DNA from: Mycobacterium branderi
Lineage (GTDB): Bacteria; Actinomycetota; Actinomycetes; Mycobacteriales; Mycobacteriaceae
NCBI RefSeq assembly: GCF_010728725.1
Contig: NZ_AP022607.1
Span: forward strand, 744,001-808,000
Length of the DNA: 64,000 bases
Reading direction: 5' to 3'
Shown: positions 25,466 to 34,724 of the stretch, one piece after another
Layout: the number at the start of each line of letters is the position of its first letter
Position numbering within the stretch: position 1 is the first letter of the stretch
Notes under the pieces: generated by a model
Seen by the model: only the letters and a program-made list of their open reading frames with translations
Database searches by the model: none
What the model was told of the DNA's origin: nothing
Position numbers and translations under genes: made by a program

Positions 25466-26562
25466 ACGCGCCCACCGCATTGGCCGGCGGGGTCTTCCAA
25501 AGCACCGGCGCCGGGGACGAGAACACCGAGCTGCGCCGGCTGGTCGACGACATCGGCCGGCGATCGTTGGATGCCCGGCCCGGCCGGCACGACCGGCCGC
25601 GGCGGTTCGACGACGCACTGTGGTGCGACCTCGAACAGACCGGGCTGGCCCGCCTTACCAGCACACCTGACGTGGACGCGGGACCGGCTGAGCTGGCGAT
25701 CGTGCTGCGCGGCCTGGCCCGCCACGCCGGCGCGGTCCCGATCGCCGAAACCGACCTGCTGGCAGCGTGGTTGGCCACGACGGCAGAGCTGCAGTTGCCC
25801 CTCAGCGGGCCGCTCACCGTGGCTCTGTGCGACGCCGAGGTAGCCGACGGCCGGATCTGCGGCACCGCGCACGAGGTGCCGTGGACGCGGACGGCCGCGG
25901 CAATCGTCTTGGCCGCCAACACCTCTGATGCTCTCCATGTTGCCTCGGTCGCCCCCGCCGAGCTCGAGATCTCCGCGGGGCACAACCTGGCCGGCGAGCC
26001 GCGCGACCGGGTCGGCTTCGCGCTGCCCGCCGAGCGGTTCTGCCGCCTCGACACCGCGGTGTACGACGAACTTGTGCGTCGCGCGGCCTGGGCCCGCTGC
26101 GTGCAGATCATCGGCGCGCTCGATGCCACCGCCGAGCTCTCGGTGGAGCACACCAGCGAACGCGTGCAGTTCGGCCGGCCGCTCAGCAAATTTCAGTCGG
26201 TCCAGCATGCACTGGCCGCCATGGCCGGCGAGATCGAAAGAGCCCGCGCCGCAGTCACATTAGCGGTAGCCGCCGCCTGTGATCATGGCTTTGGCACCGC
26301 CCAGAGCGACTACGCGGTAACGGTTGCCAAGGTGGTGGCCGGCCGCGTCGTCGACCCGGTCACCACCATCGCCCACCAGCTGCACGGCGCGATCGGGGTG
26401 ACCATCGAGCACCGGCTGTGGCTGGCCACCACGGCTGCGCAGAGCTGGATCACCGAGTACGGCAGCACCGCCCACCACGCCCGCCGCCTCGGTGAGATCG
26501 CGTTGAGCGCCGAAAACCCCTGGGACGTCGTCATCGGGAACGACTTGGCCGGCTGGAGATAA
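25462..26562 (+). CDS. Acyl-CoA dehydrogenase, partner subunit
   Basis: A 366-residue diverged acyl-CoA dehydrogenase. The C-terminal domain keeps SERVQFGRPLSKFQSVQHALAAMAGEIERA and LHGAIGVTIEHRLWLATTAAQSW. The middle region is variable and lacks the SExxAGSD loop. It probably forms an alpha2beta2 complex with the product of 24326-25465 and contributes part of the FAD site. It is coupled to that gene by a 4-bp overlap and followed 22 bp later by an SDR. Confidence 0.87.
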   Translation: MNAPTALAGGVFQSTGAGDENTELRRLVDDIGRRSLDARPGRHDRPRRFDDALWCDLEQTGLARLTSTPDVDAGPAELAIVLRGLARHAGAVPIAETDLLAAWLATTAELQLPLSGPLTVALCDAEVADGRICGTAHEVPWTRTAAAIVLAANTSDALHVASVAPAELEISAGHNLAGEPRDRVGFALPAERFCRLDTAVYDELVRRAAWARCVQIIGALDATAELSVEHTSERVQFGRPLSKFQSVQHALAAMAGEIERARAAVTLAVAAACDHGFGTAQSDYAVTVAKVVAGRVVDPVTTIAHQLHGAIGVTIEHRLWLATTAAQSWITEYGSTAHHARRLGEIALSAENPWDVVIGNDLAGWR

Positions 26563-26584
26563 CCCACGACCCGAAGGAGAAACA

Positions 26585-27367
26585 GTGACAGTTGCCGCAT
26601 TCAAGGGCGCGTCGGCGATCGTCAGCGGCGGCGCGGGCGGGCTGGGCGAGGCAACCGTGCGGCGTCTGCACGCCGACGGGCTCGCGGTGGTGATCGCCGA
26701 TCTCGCCGAGAACAAAGGCAAGGCCCTGGCCGACGAACTCGGTGACAACGCGTTGTTCGTCCCCACCGATGTGACCGACGAGGACAGCGTCCGCGAGGCG
26801 ATCGAAGCGGCGAATACGCTTGGCGCGCTGCGCTATGCGGTCACCGCGCACGGCGGCTACGGCGGCCCACCGGAACGCATCGTCGGCCGCGACGGCACAC
26901 CCGCCGATTTCGGCGTGTTCACCAAGACGATCGAGCTGTATCTGTCCGGCACCTACAACGTCGCCCGTCTGGTTGCGGCATCGATCGCCGGCGCCGCACC
27001 CCGCGCCGACGATGAACGCGGTGCGCTGGTGATGACCGCGTCGATCGCCGGCTACGAGGGCCAGATCGGGCAAAGCGCGTACGCGGCGGCCAAGGCGGGC
27101 GTCATCGGGCTGACCCTGGCGATCGCACGCGACCTCGCCGCGGCCGGTATCAGGGTCAACACCATCGCGCCCGGCACCATGAAGACGCCGATCATGGAAT
27201 CGGTCGGCGAGCAGGCGCTCGCACGGTTCGCCGCGACCGTGCCGTTCCCCAAACGCCTCGGCGCGCCCAGCGAATTCGCCGACGCCGCAGCGTTTTTGCT
27301 GTCGAACCGCTACGTCAACGGCGAAGTTCTCCGTCTCGACGGTGCGCAGCGATTCCAGCCGAAATAG
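26585..27367 (+). CDS. HSD10-like 3-hydroxyacyl-CoA dehydrogenase (SDR)
   Basis: A 260-residue SDR resembling type II 3-hydroxyacyl-CoA dehydrogenase (HSD17B10): SGGAGGLGEATVRRLHADG, IADLAENKGKALADELG, a long insertion around GRDGTPADFGVFTKTIELYLSGTYN, and ASIAGYEGQIGQSAYAAAKAG with Ser, Tyr and Lys. The GTG start has AAGGAGA close upstream. It would oxidise a 3S-hydroxyacyl-CoA or hydroxysteroid with NAD. It is the last gene of the 23455-27367 operon. Confidence 0.9.
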   Translation: MTVAAFKGASAIVSGGAGGLGEATVRRLHADGLAVVIADLAENKGKALADELGDNALFVPTDVTDEDSVREAIEAANTLGALRYAVTAHGGYGGPPERIVGRDGTPADFGVFTKTIELYLSGTYNVARLVAASIAGAAPRADDERGALVMTASIAGYEGQIGQSAYAAAKAGVIGLTLAIARDLAAAGIRVNTIAPGTMKTPIMESVGEQALARFAATVPFPKRLGAPSEFADAAAFLLSNRYVNGEVLRLDGAQRFQPK

Positions 27368-27403
27368 CAGACCGCAAACCCACAGCTAACGTATAATCTT
27401 AAA

Positions 27404-27820
27404 ATGATTCGCTATCTGGCGGCATTGCGGATGCTCGTGGCGATCGCCTGCATCGCCGGTTTCTCTGCCGGGGTGGCGCACGCCTCACCGTCGGGTGGCG
27501 ACTCGGCCGGACAGTGCTCGTTCGTACTCACACCGCCGAAAGTCGTGCAGGTATCCGGCCTGAACCTGGTGTTGGCCACATTGCACCCAGGACCGTGCAC
27601 GATGGAGGCCTCACCGAATTCGTCGGTGGTCTGCCTGTCCGTGGCAGGCGAGAGTTCGCAGGGCGAATGCGCGTCCAAGAACGGCCCGGACGAGGCGCGG
27701 GTGCGCTATCCCTACCAGCCCGGCGCGACCTACATCGTGCGGGCCCTGGGGTGCGCCAGCATCTACCAGCCCCCGTACACGCTGTGCCAGAGTTTCGGCC
27801 CGTCACAGTACACGCTGTAA
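27404..27820 (+). CDS. Small secreted cysteine-rich protein
   Basis: A 138-residue protein with a signal peptide: MIRYLAALRMLVAIACIAG, then a cleavage-like AHA-S. The mature part holds six cysteines (QCSF, GPCTM, VVCLS, GECAS, LGCAS, TLCQS), which likely form disulfides. No family is recognised. The stop lies 49 bp from the end of the mce operon on the opposite strand. Location next to an envelope lipid importer suggests an extracytoplasmic role, but this is inference. Confidence 0.75.
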   Translation: MIRYLAALRMLVAIACIAGFSAGVAHASPSGGDSAGQCSFVLTPPKVVQVSGLNLVLATLHPGPCTMEASPNSSVVCLSVAGESSQGECASKNGPDEARVRYPYQPGATYIVRALGCASIYQPPYTLCQSFGPSQYTL

Positions 27821-27869
27821 CACCGCGGCAACGGTAGCTGCTTGGACCACAGCGGTATTCGACGCTCCC

Positions 27870-28661
27870 TTAGACGGGGTCGAACCCGGAGATGAACCAG
27901 CGGTCACCGCTTTTGTCCAACGTCACCCGCACGCTGGAGGCGCTGTCAGTGGGCGCGTCGGTGCCGACGGTCACCCGCTGGTCGACGAACAACAGGACGA
28001 CCGCGTGGCGCGGGGTCGCCGATACCGAGGCGGCGGCGGGAACGGTGGCGACCGCCGCGATGTGGTCTTTCTTTGCGCCGGGGATCACGATGTCGTGAGT
28101 CAGCTGGGTGTAGGAGTCCTTGAACGAGCCGGTCAGCCGGTCGCGGGCGGCCCCCAGGTCCTTCTCCACCGAGTCGGGCTGATACGACAGCAACGCAACG
28201 GTGGATTCCTTGGCCGCCGTAACGGATTCGATGCTGGCCGTTTCCGACAGCCGGGCCCACGAGTCCTGCCACTTCACAAAGGCCGCGCCCGCGCCGAGCA
28301 ACAACGCCAGGATGGGCAGCACCCCGAAAGCCGACACGTGTGACCACTTGATCTGCGGCCACTTGATTCGCCGCTTCGGCGCGGCAGGGGCGGCGTCTTC
28401 GGCGCCCTCGGATTCGGCGCTGTCGGGTTCGGCGTCCTCGGAGGATGCGACATCCGGCTCGTCCCCGGAGCCGCAAGCGGCATCGGCGCCGGCGGCGTCG
28501 TCGGGCTCATCGGCCGCGTCTGCGACCTGCTCGGTCGTCTCCTCGGAGACCTTGCTGGCGTCCTGCTCGGTCGTGGCGTCGGTGTCAACCCGCACGGCGC
28601 TGTTTCCTTTTCTGGTTCGTCGGCTCAGTTGTCGGAGCTTGCCCGACCACGGCTTCGTCAT
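27870..28661 (-). CDS. Mce-associated membrane protein (second copy)
   Basis: A 263-residue protein. An acidic low-complexity N-terminal third (residues ~30-95) precedes one membrane segment (VSAFGVLPILALLLGAGAAFV, ~107-128) and an external domain with DRLTGSFKDSYTQL and DRWFISGFDPV at the end. This is the layout of mce-associated (Mas/Mam) proteins that close mce operons and stabilise the Mce complex. It overlaps the preceding mas gene by 4 bp. The C-terminal WxISxF pattern supports the call. Confidence 0.88.
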   Translation of the reverse strand: MTKPWSGKLRQLSRRTRKGNSAVRVDTDATTEQDASKVSEETTEQVADAADEPDDAAGADAACGSGDEPDVASSEDAEPDSAESEGAEDAAPAAPKRRIKWPQIKWSHVSAFGVLPILALLLGAGAAFVKWQDSWARLSETASIESVTAAKESTVALLSYQPDSVEKDLGAARDRLTGSFKDSYTQLTHDIVIPGAKKDHIAAVATVPAAASVSATPRHAVVLLFVDQRVTVGTDAPTDSASSVRVTLDKSGDRWFISGFDPV

Positions 28662-29401
28662 GGCACAAACGCGACGTTGGAGACCTTCGCGTCGTCACCG
28701 ACCTTTTGCACCGCGATTCGCATTCGCCAATGGCGCGGCTCCGCGTCGGGCGCGCCAAGGTTGGATGTCTTGACCGAGACAGCGACCAGCACTTGAGCTT
28801 CGTCACCGGAGTGCGACTCCAGGCCCGCCTCAACAATCGTTCCCTCCGACTTCGACTGCGCCTTTTTGACCACGTCGATGAAGGGTCGTGACCGCTTGGA
28901 GAAGTCGTCGTAGAACGTGCCGGTCGCCGAATCCAGGATGCGCTGTATATCGGTGTCGGCGTGCTCCCAGTCGATCGTCGTCAGGTTCAGCGCGCCCTGA
29001 CGTCCGACCTGGATCAGCAGCTCGCGCTCCTGACGGGCCTGATGTGTCTGATACATCCGGTACCCCAGCCAGCCGAGCAGCCCCGCCAATGCGACAACCA
29101 TCAGCAACCCCAGTGCTGTCGCCTGCCGCACCGGCGACATCGGGCGCTTGGTGGACGCGGCCTTGTCGTCGGAGTCCGGGTCGGCTCCGGCGTCGACAGC
29201 TGCGTCATAGTCCTCGGCGTCGTCGCCGCCGGTCTTGGCCTGCTCCGGTTCCTGCGCGGTCTCGGCCGCTGCACCGGTCTCCTGCGACGTCACCTTTGGT
29301 GATTGCGCTGCACCGTCGTCGGTTCCGGTCGTGCCTTGTGAGGCTGTCGTCTGGTCTGTTTCGCTCAGTGCCCTGTCGGCGGGATCAGCATGCTCTGCCA
29401 T
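28658..29401 (-). CDS. Mce-associated membrane protein (first copy)
   Basis: A 247-residue protein with an acidic, disordered first ~85 residues, a membrane helix (ATALGLLMVVALAGLLGWLG) and an outer domain containing DSATGTFYDDFSKRSRPFIDVV and ending DAKVSNVAFVP. Paralogous in layout to the next gene. Its ATG lies inside the mceF coding end, giving a 37-bp overlap in a different frame; an internal start would shorten only the acidic tail. It is a typical accessory subunit of a Mce transporter. Confidence 0.87.
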   Translation of the reverse strand: MAEHADPADRALSETDQTTASQGTTGTDDGAAQSPKVTSQETGAAAETAQEPEQAKTGGDDAEDYDAAVDAGADPDSDDKAASTKRPMSPVRQATALGLLMVVALAGLLGWLGYRMYQTHQARQERELLIQVGRQGALNLTTIDWEHADTDIQRILDSATGTFYDDFSKRSRPFIDVVKKAQSKSEGTIVEAGLESHSGDEAQVLVAVSVKTSNLGAPDAEPRHWRMRIAVQKVGDDAKVSNVAFVP

Positions 29402-30837
29402 GTCTTGTGCTCCTTTGCGGCACTGCGGCCCAGGTCGGCTGATGAATACATATGCCCGTCTGGTCCGATGTACATGCCGGTGGCCGGATCGTACTGAAGG
29501 GCCGCGATCGGCGGCGGCGGTGGACTGGGCGGAGCCGGCGGCTGGACGTAGCCCGGGGGCTCCTCTCCGGGCCGGAATTGCGGGATGCCCTGCCCGGTGT
29601 ACGTCGCGTTCGGATCACCCTTCCAGTTGAAGCCGTCGTTCAACGGAACATACTCTTTGTCGCTTTCGCACATCTTGACGGTCGGGGCACGCTTGCCCGG
29701 CCGGGTTTCACAGGGGTAGTTGCGTGCGCCACGAACAGCCAACGGCGAGTCCTGCGGTATCCGGCAGTACAGGTCTCCCTTGGGGACCTCGGGGGCATCC
29801 TCGTAGGCCGCAGCCCGCTGTTGTTGGATCGGAAGGTATCCGGTGGTGCACGGCGGCGGCCAGTTCATGTTCAAGTTGAAGCTCAGGTAAGCGCCGAGGT
29901 AATCCTGCTTGGTGTTGTGGTTGGCGGTGACGATCGCTTGCAGATCAGCCGCCCCCTGCGGCAGCTCCACCAGCAGCATTTCCAGGTTGTCGCGATAGGT
30001 GACGCCGACCTGGCCGATACTGACCAGGTTGGCCAGCAAGATCGGCAGCGTCGGCTTCAACCGATCGAAGAGCTGCCGGATCTCCTCCGAGGCGGGACCG
30101 CCCTTGCGCAGCAGGCCCGCCAGCGAAGAGTCGTTGGTCTGTAGCTGCTTGGTGACCGTGGCGAGGTGGGAGGCCCACGCCTGGACCGAGTCCGATGACT
30201 GGGTTTGGCTGTCCAGCAGCGGCTTTGACTCCTCGATCAAGGTGATGATCGCGTCCAGGTTCTTTCGGGCATCGATCGACAGTTCAGAGGTCCCTTTGAC
30301 CAGCCGGGACAGTTCGGGACCCAGCCCGCCGACCGCGGTGTAGCTCTCATCCACCACGGTTTTCAAGTTGCCGCGCGGGATTGCGGTCAGGCCACGGTTG
30401 GTCGCCTCGAGCAGCGAATTGATGTCCGGCGGAACGTAGGTGCGGTCCGCTGGAATCACGTCGCCGTTTTTCAGCGACGGCCCGTTGCTGCTGCGCGGCG
30501 TCAGGTCGACATACTGCTCGCCCACCGCCGACACGCTGTGCACCTGGGCCTCCAGATCGGCGGGGATGCGGATATCCGAGTCCAGCTGAAGCTGCGCCTC
30601 GACGCCGGTATTGGTCAGGCGCACCGCCTGAACCCGGCCGACCGTGACGCCCCGGTAGGTGACGTTTCCGCTCGGGTACAGCCCGCCCGCCCGCGGCAAC
30701 TCCATTTTGACGGTGTAGCGGTTGACCCCGATGAACACCGTCGGGACCTGCATGTAGGCGAAGAACATGATGCCGCCCGCCAGCAGGGAGATCACCGCGA
30801 AAACCCACAACTGGATCTTGGCTCCTCTGGTCAGCAT
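29365..30837 (-). CDS. mceF: Mce family protein MceF
   Basis: A 490-residue protein with an N-terminal membrane anchor (IQLWVFAVISLLAGGIMFFAY) and MCE domain (PRAGGLYPSGNVTYRGVTVGRV, then VHSVSAVGEQYVDLTP). A long helical region and a Cys/Pro-rich tail follow (PPPCTTGYLP, YCRIPQDSPLAVRGARNYPC). The ending, with YDPATGMYIGPDGHMY, is typical of MceF. It forms part of the hexameric Mce needle that carries lipid across the periplasm. It starts 1 bp after mceE. Confidence 0.95.
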   Translation of the reverse strand: MLTRGAKIQLWVFAVISLLAGGIMFFAYMQVPTVFIGVNRYTVKMELPRAGGLYPSGNVTYRGVTVGRVQAVRLTNTGVEAQLQLDSDIRIPADLEAQVHSVSAVGEQYVDLTPRSSNGPSLKNGDVIPADRTYVPPDINSLLEATNRGLTAIPRGNLKTVVDESYTAVGGLGPELSRLVKGTSELSIDARKNLDAIITLIEESKPLLDSQTQSSDSVQAWASHLATVTKQLQTNDSSLAGLLRKGGPASEEIRQLFDRLKPTLPILLANLVSIGQVGVTYRDNLEMLLVELPQGAADLQAIVTANHNTKQDYLGAYLSFNLNMNWPPPCTTGYLPIQQQRAAAYEDAPEVPKGDLYCRIPQDSPLAVRGARNYPCETRPGKRAPTVKMCESDKEYVPLNDGFNWKGDPNATYTGQGIPQFRPGEEPPGYVQPPAPPSPPPPPIAALQYDPATGMYIGPDGHMYSSADLGRSAAKEHKTWQSMLIPPTGH

Positions 30838-30838
30838 G

Positions 30839-31993
30839 TCACGGCCCCTGATCGAAGTGGTAGGGAACGACCAGCGGGTTGCCGGGGTTGTACTGGCTGC
30901 CCGCCATGCACGGGCTGGGCATCTGGCCGATGGTTCGGCCCCACTGCAGCTCCAGCTCGGTCAGATTGCACTCAAACCGGGTGCCGGTGAACAAGCCGGC
31001 GTCGAGCCGGCTCAACGTCAAGTCGATGACCGCGGTCAGGTTGGCGTAGTCGCCGCGGATCCATTTACCCAGCGTGGGTTTCGGGAACGGGAAGGTGCCG
31101 TAGAAGTCCAGCGAACGCGTCAGTGCCGGCCCGGCGTCGGCCAATGATTGCAGCACCGGACCGAGGTCCTTGAGCTCCTTGACCAGGTTTTCCTTGGTCT
31201 TGTTGACCGAATCCGCCGCGAGCGCACCGAATTTGCCCACCTGATCGAGCGCCTCAGCGATCTTGTCCCGCTCGTCTTTGAGCACACTCAGCGCGCCGGG
31301 GATGGTCTTCAATGCCTTGTCGATCACCGGCTTCTGCTCGGCGAATTGACCGACCAGGTTGTTCAGGCTGTCCGTGGCGGCAATGATGTCGTCTTTTTGG
31401 TCGTTGAGGTAGCTGACGAACTTATCCAGCTGTCCCAGTAGGCTTCTCAGGTCTTGCTCGCGCCCGCTGAACGCGGTGCTCAACGCCTTGGTGATGTCCT
31501 GGACCTGGCCCAGGCCACCGCCGTTGAGCAGCATCGAAAGTGCGGCCAGTGTCCGCTCGGTGGAGGGATAGTCGCCGCTCGACGACAGCGGGATCAGCGA
31601 TCCGTTGTGCAGTTTGCCCTGGGGCGGAACGTCTTTGGGTGGCGCCAGTTCGATGTGCACCGAGCCAAGCAGGCTGGTCTGCCCGACCATGGCGGTCGCG
31701 TTGGCCGGCAGGTCGACGTCGCCGTCGATCGTCATGGTGACCAGCGCATGCCAGCCTTGCAGCTCGATGTTGGTCACGTTGCCGACCGTGACGTCGTTGA
31801 CCCGCACCCGGGAATTCCGTTCCATGGTTTCAATATTGGGCAGCTGCGCCTGGATGGTGTATGAGCCCGGGCCGCGGCCCTTGGTTCCCGGTAACGGAAA
31901 CGAGTTCGCGCCGTGGAAGTTACAGCCGGACACCACGGTCATAGCGGCCAGCAGCGCCGCGGCCAGAACAAACCGGCACCGTAATCCACTCAT
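30839..31993 (-). CDS. mceE: Mce lipoprotein MceE
   Basis: A 384-residue lipoprotein with a signal peptide and lipobox VVSGC (Cys24), as usual for the fifth Mce subunit (LprK/LprN type). The MCE domain follows (TMERNSRVRVNDVTVGNVTNIEL, then MVGQTSLLGSVHIELAPP). Next comes a helical region and a C-terminal FECNLTELELQWGR segment. It is anchored at the outer face of the inner membrane and forms part of the lipid conduit. It overlaps mceD by 4 bp. Confidence 0.95.
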   Translation of the reverse strand: MSGLRCRFVLAAALLAAMTVVSGCNFHGANSFPLPGTKGRGPGSYTIQAQLPNIETMERNSRVRVNDVTVGNVTNIELQGWHALVTMTIDGDVDLPANATAMVGQTSLLGSVHIELAPPKDVPPQGKLHNGSLIPLSSSGDYPSTERTLAALSMLLNGGGLGQVQDITKALSTAFSGREQDLRSLLGQLDKFVSYLNDQKDDIIAATDSLNNLVGQFAEQKPVIDKALKTIPGALSVLKDERDKIAEALDQVGKFGALAADSVNKTKENLVKELKDLGPVLQSLADAGPALTRSLDFYGTFPFPKPTLGKWIRGDYANLTAVIDLTLSRLDAGLFTGTRFECNLTELELQWGRTIGQMPSPCMAGSQYNPGNPLVVPYHFDQGP

Positions 31994-33330
31994 GGTGTAC
32001 CTCCGGGTGGCACCATCATTCCGCGCAGGCCGTCATCGGGATTGGTCGACACCGGTGCGGCGGCCGCCTGGGCATCCGGCGCCTCTGCGGCCAATGGCGA
32101 GTTATCGGCAGGCGGTGCAGCGTTGGCCGGCCCAGGCGGCGGCGCCGGCGGTGTCGGCGGAACGTAGTCGGGCCGCAACCAGTCTTCGCTGTAGGTGATT
32201 TCGTTGGGGCGCGCCATCGTTCCGACGAACGGGTTGCCCCCGATCGGGATGAAGTTGTACTGGCGGTTCTTGATGATCGGCGCCAGATACTGCACACAGA
32301 GCTTCGCCGAATCCGCGGCTCCGCGGCGCGATGCCGCCTGCACCGCCCCGCACAGGAACTGGATGGTGTTGGCGAAGTTATTGGCGGCGATGATGCCGCT
32401 GAGCGTCCCCTGCGCGGGCTGGTAGATGTTGAGGAAGTTCTGGAACGCGGTCGGGGCGACATGCAGGAGTTGCTTGACGTCGTCGAGGCTGTCGTTGAGC
32501 GCCTGGGTCACCGACGCCAACTTGTCGGTCGTCGTCCCCAGCGTTTCCCGGTTCTCGCTGACAAAGCTGGTGACGTCATCGACCACGTCGTGCAGGTTGC
32601 GCATCGCGTTCCCAACTTCGTTGGGGTCGTTGGCCAGAACCCGCGTCACCGCGGCCAGGTTCTGGTTGAGTTGCTGCAGCACGTCGCTGCTGTCGTGTAG
32701 CGCCGAGACCAGGATCGACAGGTTCTTGAACGTGCTGAACAGGTCGTTGCTGTGGTCGCCGAGAGCCGAAATCGCCTCCGAGAGTTTGATGATCGTGTCC
32801 CGGATATCGGGGCCCTGGCCGCGCAGGTTCTTGGCTGCGGTGTTGACGAACGCCCCCAGCGTGCTGGTTCCGTCCGGCCCGGTCGGCTGCAGTATCTGCG
32901 TCAGCCGCTCGAGCTGTTTGCGAAAGTCGTCCCACTCCACCGGAACAGCGGTCCGTTCCTGCGGGATCACCGCATGGTTTTGCATCGCCGGCCCACCGGT
33001 GTAGGCGGGCGTCAACTGGATGGCCCGCGGCGTCACCAGGGTCGGCGACAAGACCACCGCTTTGGCATCAGCGGGCACCTTGTATTTGTCGTTCCACCAG
33101 AATGTGATCTTGACTCGTTGGGGCTGTGGTTCGATCTTTTCCACATGGCCGACCGGCACGCCGAGGATCACCACATCATCACCGGCGTAGAGACCGTTGC
33201 TGTTCGCGAAGTATCCGGTAACACTCGTGTGCCCGATACCGGTCTCCGAGCGCACCACTGCGACGATGCCGCCGATCAGCACCACCGCCAGCGCGACTGC
33301 CAAGCCCAGCTTGACGCGACGGGATTTCAC
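31990..33330 (-). CDS. mceD: Mce family protein MceD
   Basis: A 446-residue protein with a membrane anchor (LGLAVALAVVLIGGIVAVV), an MCE domain (YFANSNGLYAGDDVVILGVPVGHVEKIEP, then VVLSPTLVTPRAIQLTPAY), a long coiled helical part and a Pro/Ala-rich tail. The RAIQLTPAY strand is characteristic of MceD. It overlaps mceC and mceE by 4 bp each, so translation is coupled. It is one of six subunits of the Mce channel. Confidence 0.95.
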   Translation of the reverse strand: MKSRRVKLGLAVALAVVLIGGIVAVVRSETGIGHTSVTGYFANSNGLYAGDDVVILGVPVGHVEKIEPQPQRVKITFWWNDKYKVPADAKAVVLSPTLVTPRAIQLTPAYTGGPAMQNHAVIPQERTAVPVEWDDFRKQLERLTQILQPTGPDGTSTLGAFVNTAAKNLRGQGPDIRDTIIKLSEAISALGDHSNDLFSTFKNLSILVSALHDSSDVLQQLNQNLAAVTRVLANDPNEVGNAMRNLHDVVDDVTSFVSENRETLGTTTDKLASVTQALNDSLDDVKQLLHVAPTAFQNFLNIYQPAQGTLSGIIAANNFANTIQFLCGAVQAASRRGAADSAKLCVQYLAPIIKNRQYNFIPIGGNPFVGTMARPNEITYSEDWLRPDYVPPTPPAPPPGPANAAPPADNSPLAAEAPDAQAAAAPVSTNPDDGLRGMMVPPGGTP

Positions 33331-34724
33331 TGCCCACCACCTTGAGCCGGCGCCGGGCCCGGCGGAGGCCCGAAGGGACCGGGTCCGCCCACCACCGGCG
33401 GCTGGTTCGGCGGTATCTGGCCGGGCGCCGGGTACTCAATCGGTCCCTTCGGCGGCATGATGGATTGCCCTGGGCCCGGAGGCGTTTGGGCGGGCGGACC
33501 CGGCGGCGGCCCGCCAGGCGGCGGTGCTGCGGGTTCGTCCTTGAGCGGATAGCAGCCGGCGACCGGCAACAGGCAGCCACCACGATCGCCGGGATTGCCG
33601 GTGATGGCGTCCGGAAGGGTCCGTCGCGGTTCCCCGCCCTGGCCGGTCCGCGGGTAGGGCACCGGCAGCGGCGGCGTTGCCGGTTGTCCGACCTGCGGGT
33701 CGGCGCGTTGCGTCGGCAAGAGCACGTTCGGGTCCATGCCGAGATCGGAGAACGCCGCGTCGATGAAAGGTTGCAGGAATTGTCCGGGCAGCAGGTTGAC
33801 TACGTAAGCCTTGAAGAACGGCCCCGACGCCACCGCTTCACCGAGTCCCAACGCGTAGATGTTGAGCTTGGTCAGCGCCTTCTGCACGCGTTCTTTGCGG
33901 TTGTCGACAATCGTCAACACCTCGTTGAGTTTGTCCAGCGCCGGCTTCAACGTGCTGCGGTTCTCGCTGATGAAGCCCTTGACCTGCTGGGCCACCGCGG
34001 AAAGGTTGTTGGAGATCTGATCCAGCGCGCGGCTTTGCGTGTTCAGTTGCACCAGCAGCGAGTTGGTGTCGTTGACGAGGCGGACCACTTCGTCGCTGCG
34101 TTCGGCCAGCACCTTGGTGGCCTTGTTGGCGTTGCTCAACAGATTTCGCAGCGCCTTGTCGCGTTCGTCCAGCGTTTGGGAGAACCGCGCCACCCCCTGC
34201 ACCGCTGCCTTCAGGTCGGGCGGGGTGTTGGAAAACGTGTTGGCGAGCACGGCCAGCGACTCGGAGAGCTGCCCGGTGTTCAGCCCGCTGACCGTGGTCG
34301 TCAGATCCCCCAACGCATCGGGCACCTGATAGGCCGGCGTGGTGCGGTCCAGCGGTATCGGCCCGCTGAGCTCCCCCTCACCGCGCGGAGTCACCTCGAG
34401 AACCTTGGCGCCCAAAGGACTTTTCATCTTGACTGCCGCCTCGGTGCGATCCCCGAGGTGGACGTTCTTGGCGACGTGGAACTTGACCAGGACCCGCGGT
34501 CCGTCCAGCTCGATACTGGAAACCTGCCCGACCCGAAATCCCGACACCTGAACCGGGTTATCGGTCGTAAGACCACCGGCCTCGGCGAAGTACGCCGAGT
34601 AGGTCTTGCCCTTGTTGAAAAACAGCAGCTTGTCGTAATTGAGGGACAACAGCATCAGCGCCAGCGTCACGCCGATTCCGATGAGGCCCACGACAATCGG
34701 GTTGCGCTCGGAGAAGGTTTTCAT
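33327..34724 (-). CDS. mceC: Mce family protein MceC
   Basis: A 465-residue protein. ATG 34724 (MKTFSERNPIVVGLIGIG) overlaps the mceB stop; a longer frame upstream is not needed. The MCE domain has YFAEAGGLTTDNPVQVSGFRVGQV and VKMKSPLGAKVLEVTPRGEG, followed by a helical stretch. The last ~120 residues are strongly Pro/Gly-rich (PPPGGPPPGPPAQTPPGPG) and likely unstructured, perhaps spanning peptidoglycan. It forms part of the Mce conduit. Confidence 0.95.
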   Translation of the reverse strand: MKTFSERNPIVVGLIGIGVTLALMLLSLNYDKLLFFNKGKTYSAYFAEAGGLTTDNPVQVSGFRVGQVSSIELDGPRVLVKFHVAKNVHLGDRTEAAVKMKSPLGAKVLEVTPRGEGELSGPIPLDRTTPAYQVPDALGDLTTTVSGLNTGQLSESLAVLANTFSNTPPDLKAAVQGVARFSQTLDERDKALRNLLSNANKATKVLAERSDEVVRLVNDTNSLLVQLNTQSRALDQISNNLSAVAQQVKGFISENRSTLKPALDKLNEVLTIVDNRKERVQKALTKLNIYALGLGEAVASGPFFKAYVVNLLPGQFLQPFIDAAFSDLGMDPNVLLPTQRADPQVGQPATPPLPVPYPRTGQGGEPRRTLPDAITGNPGDRGGCLLPVAGCYPLKDEPAAPPPGGPPPGPPAQTPPGPGQSIMPPKGPIEYPAPGQIPPNQPPVVGGPGPFGPPPGPAPAQGGGQ

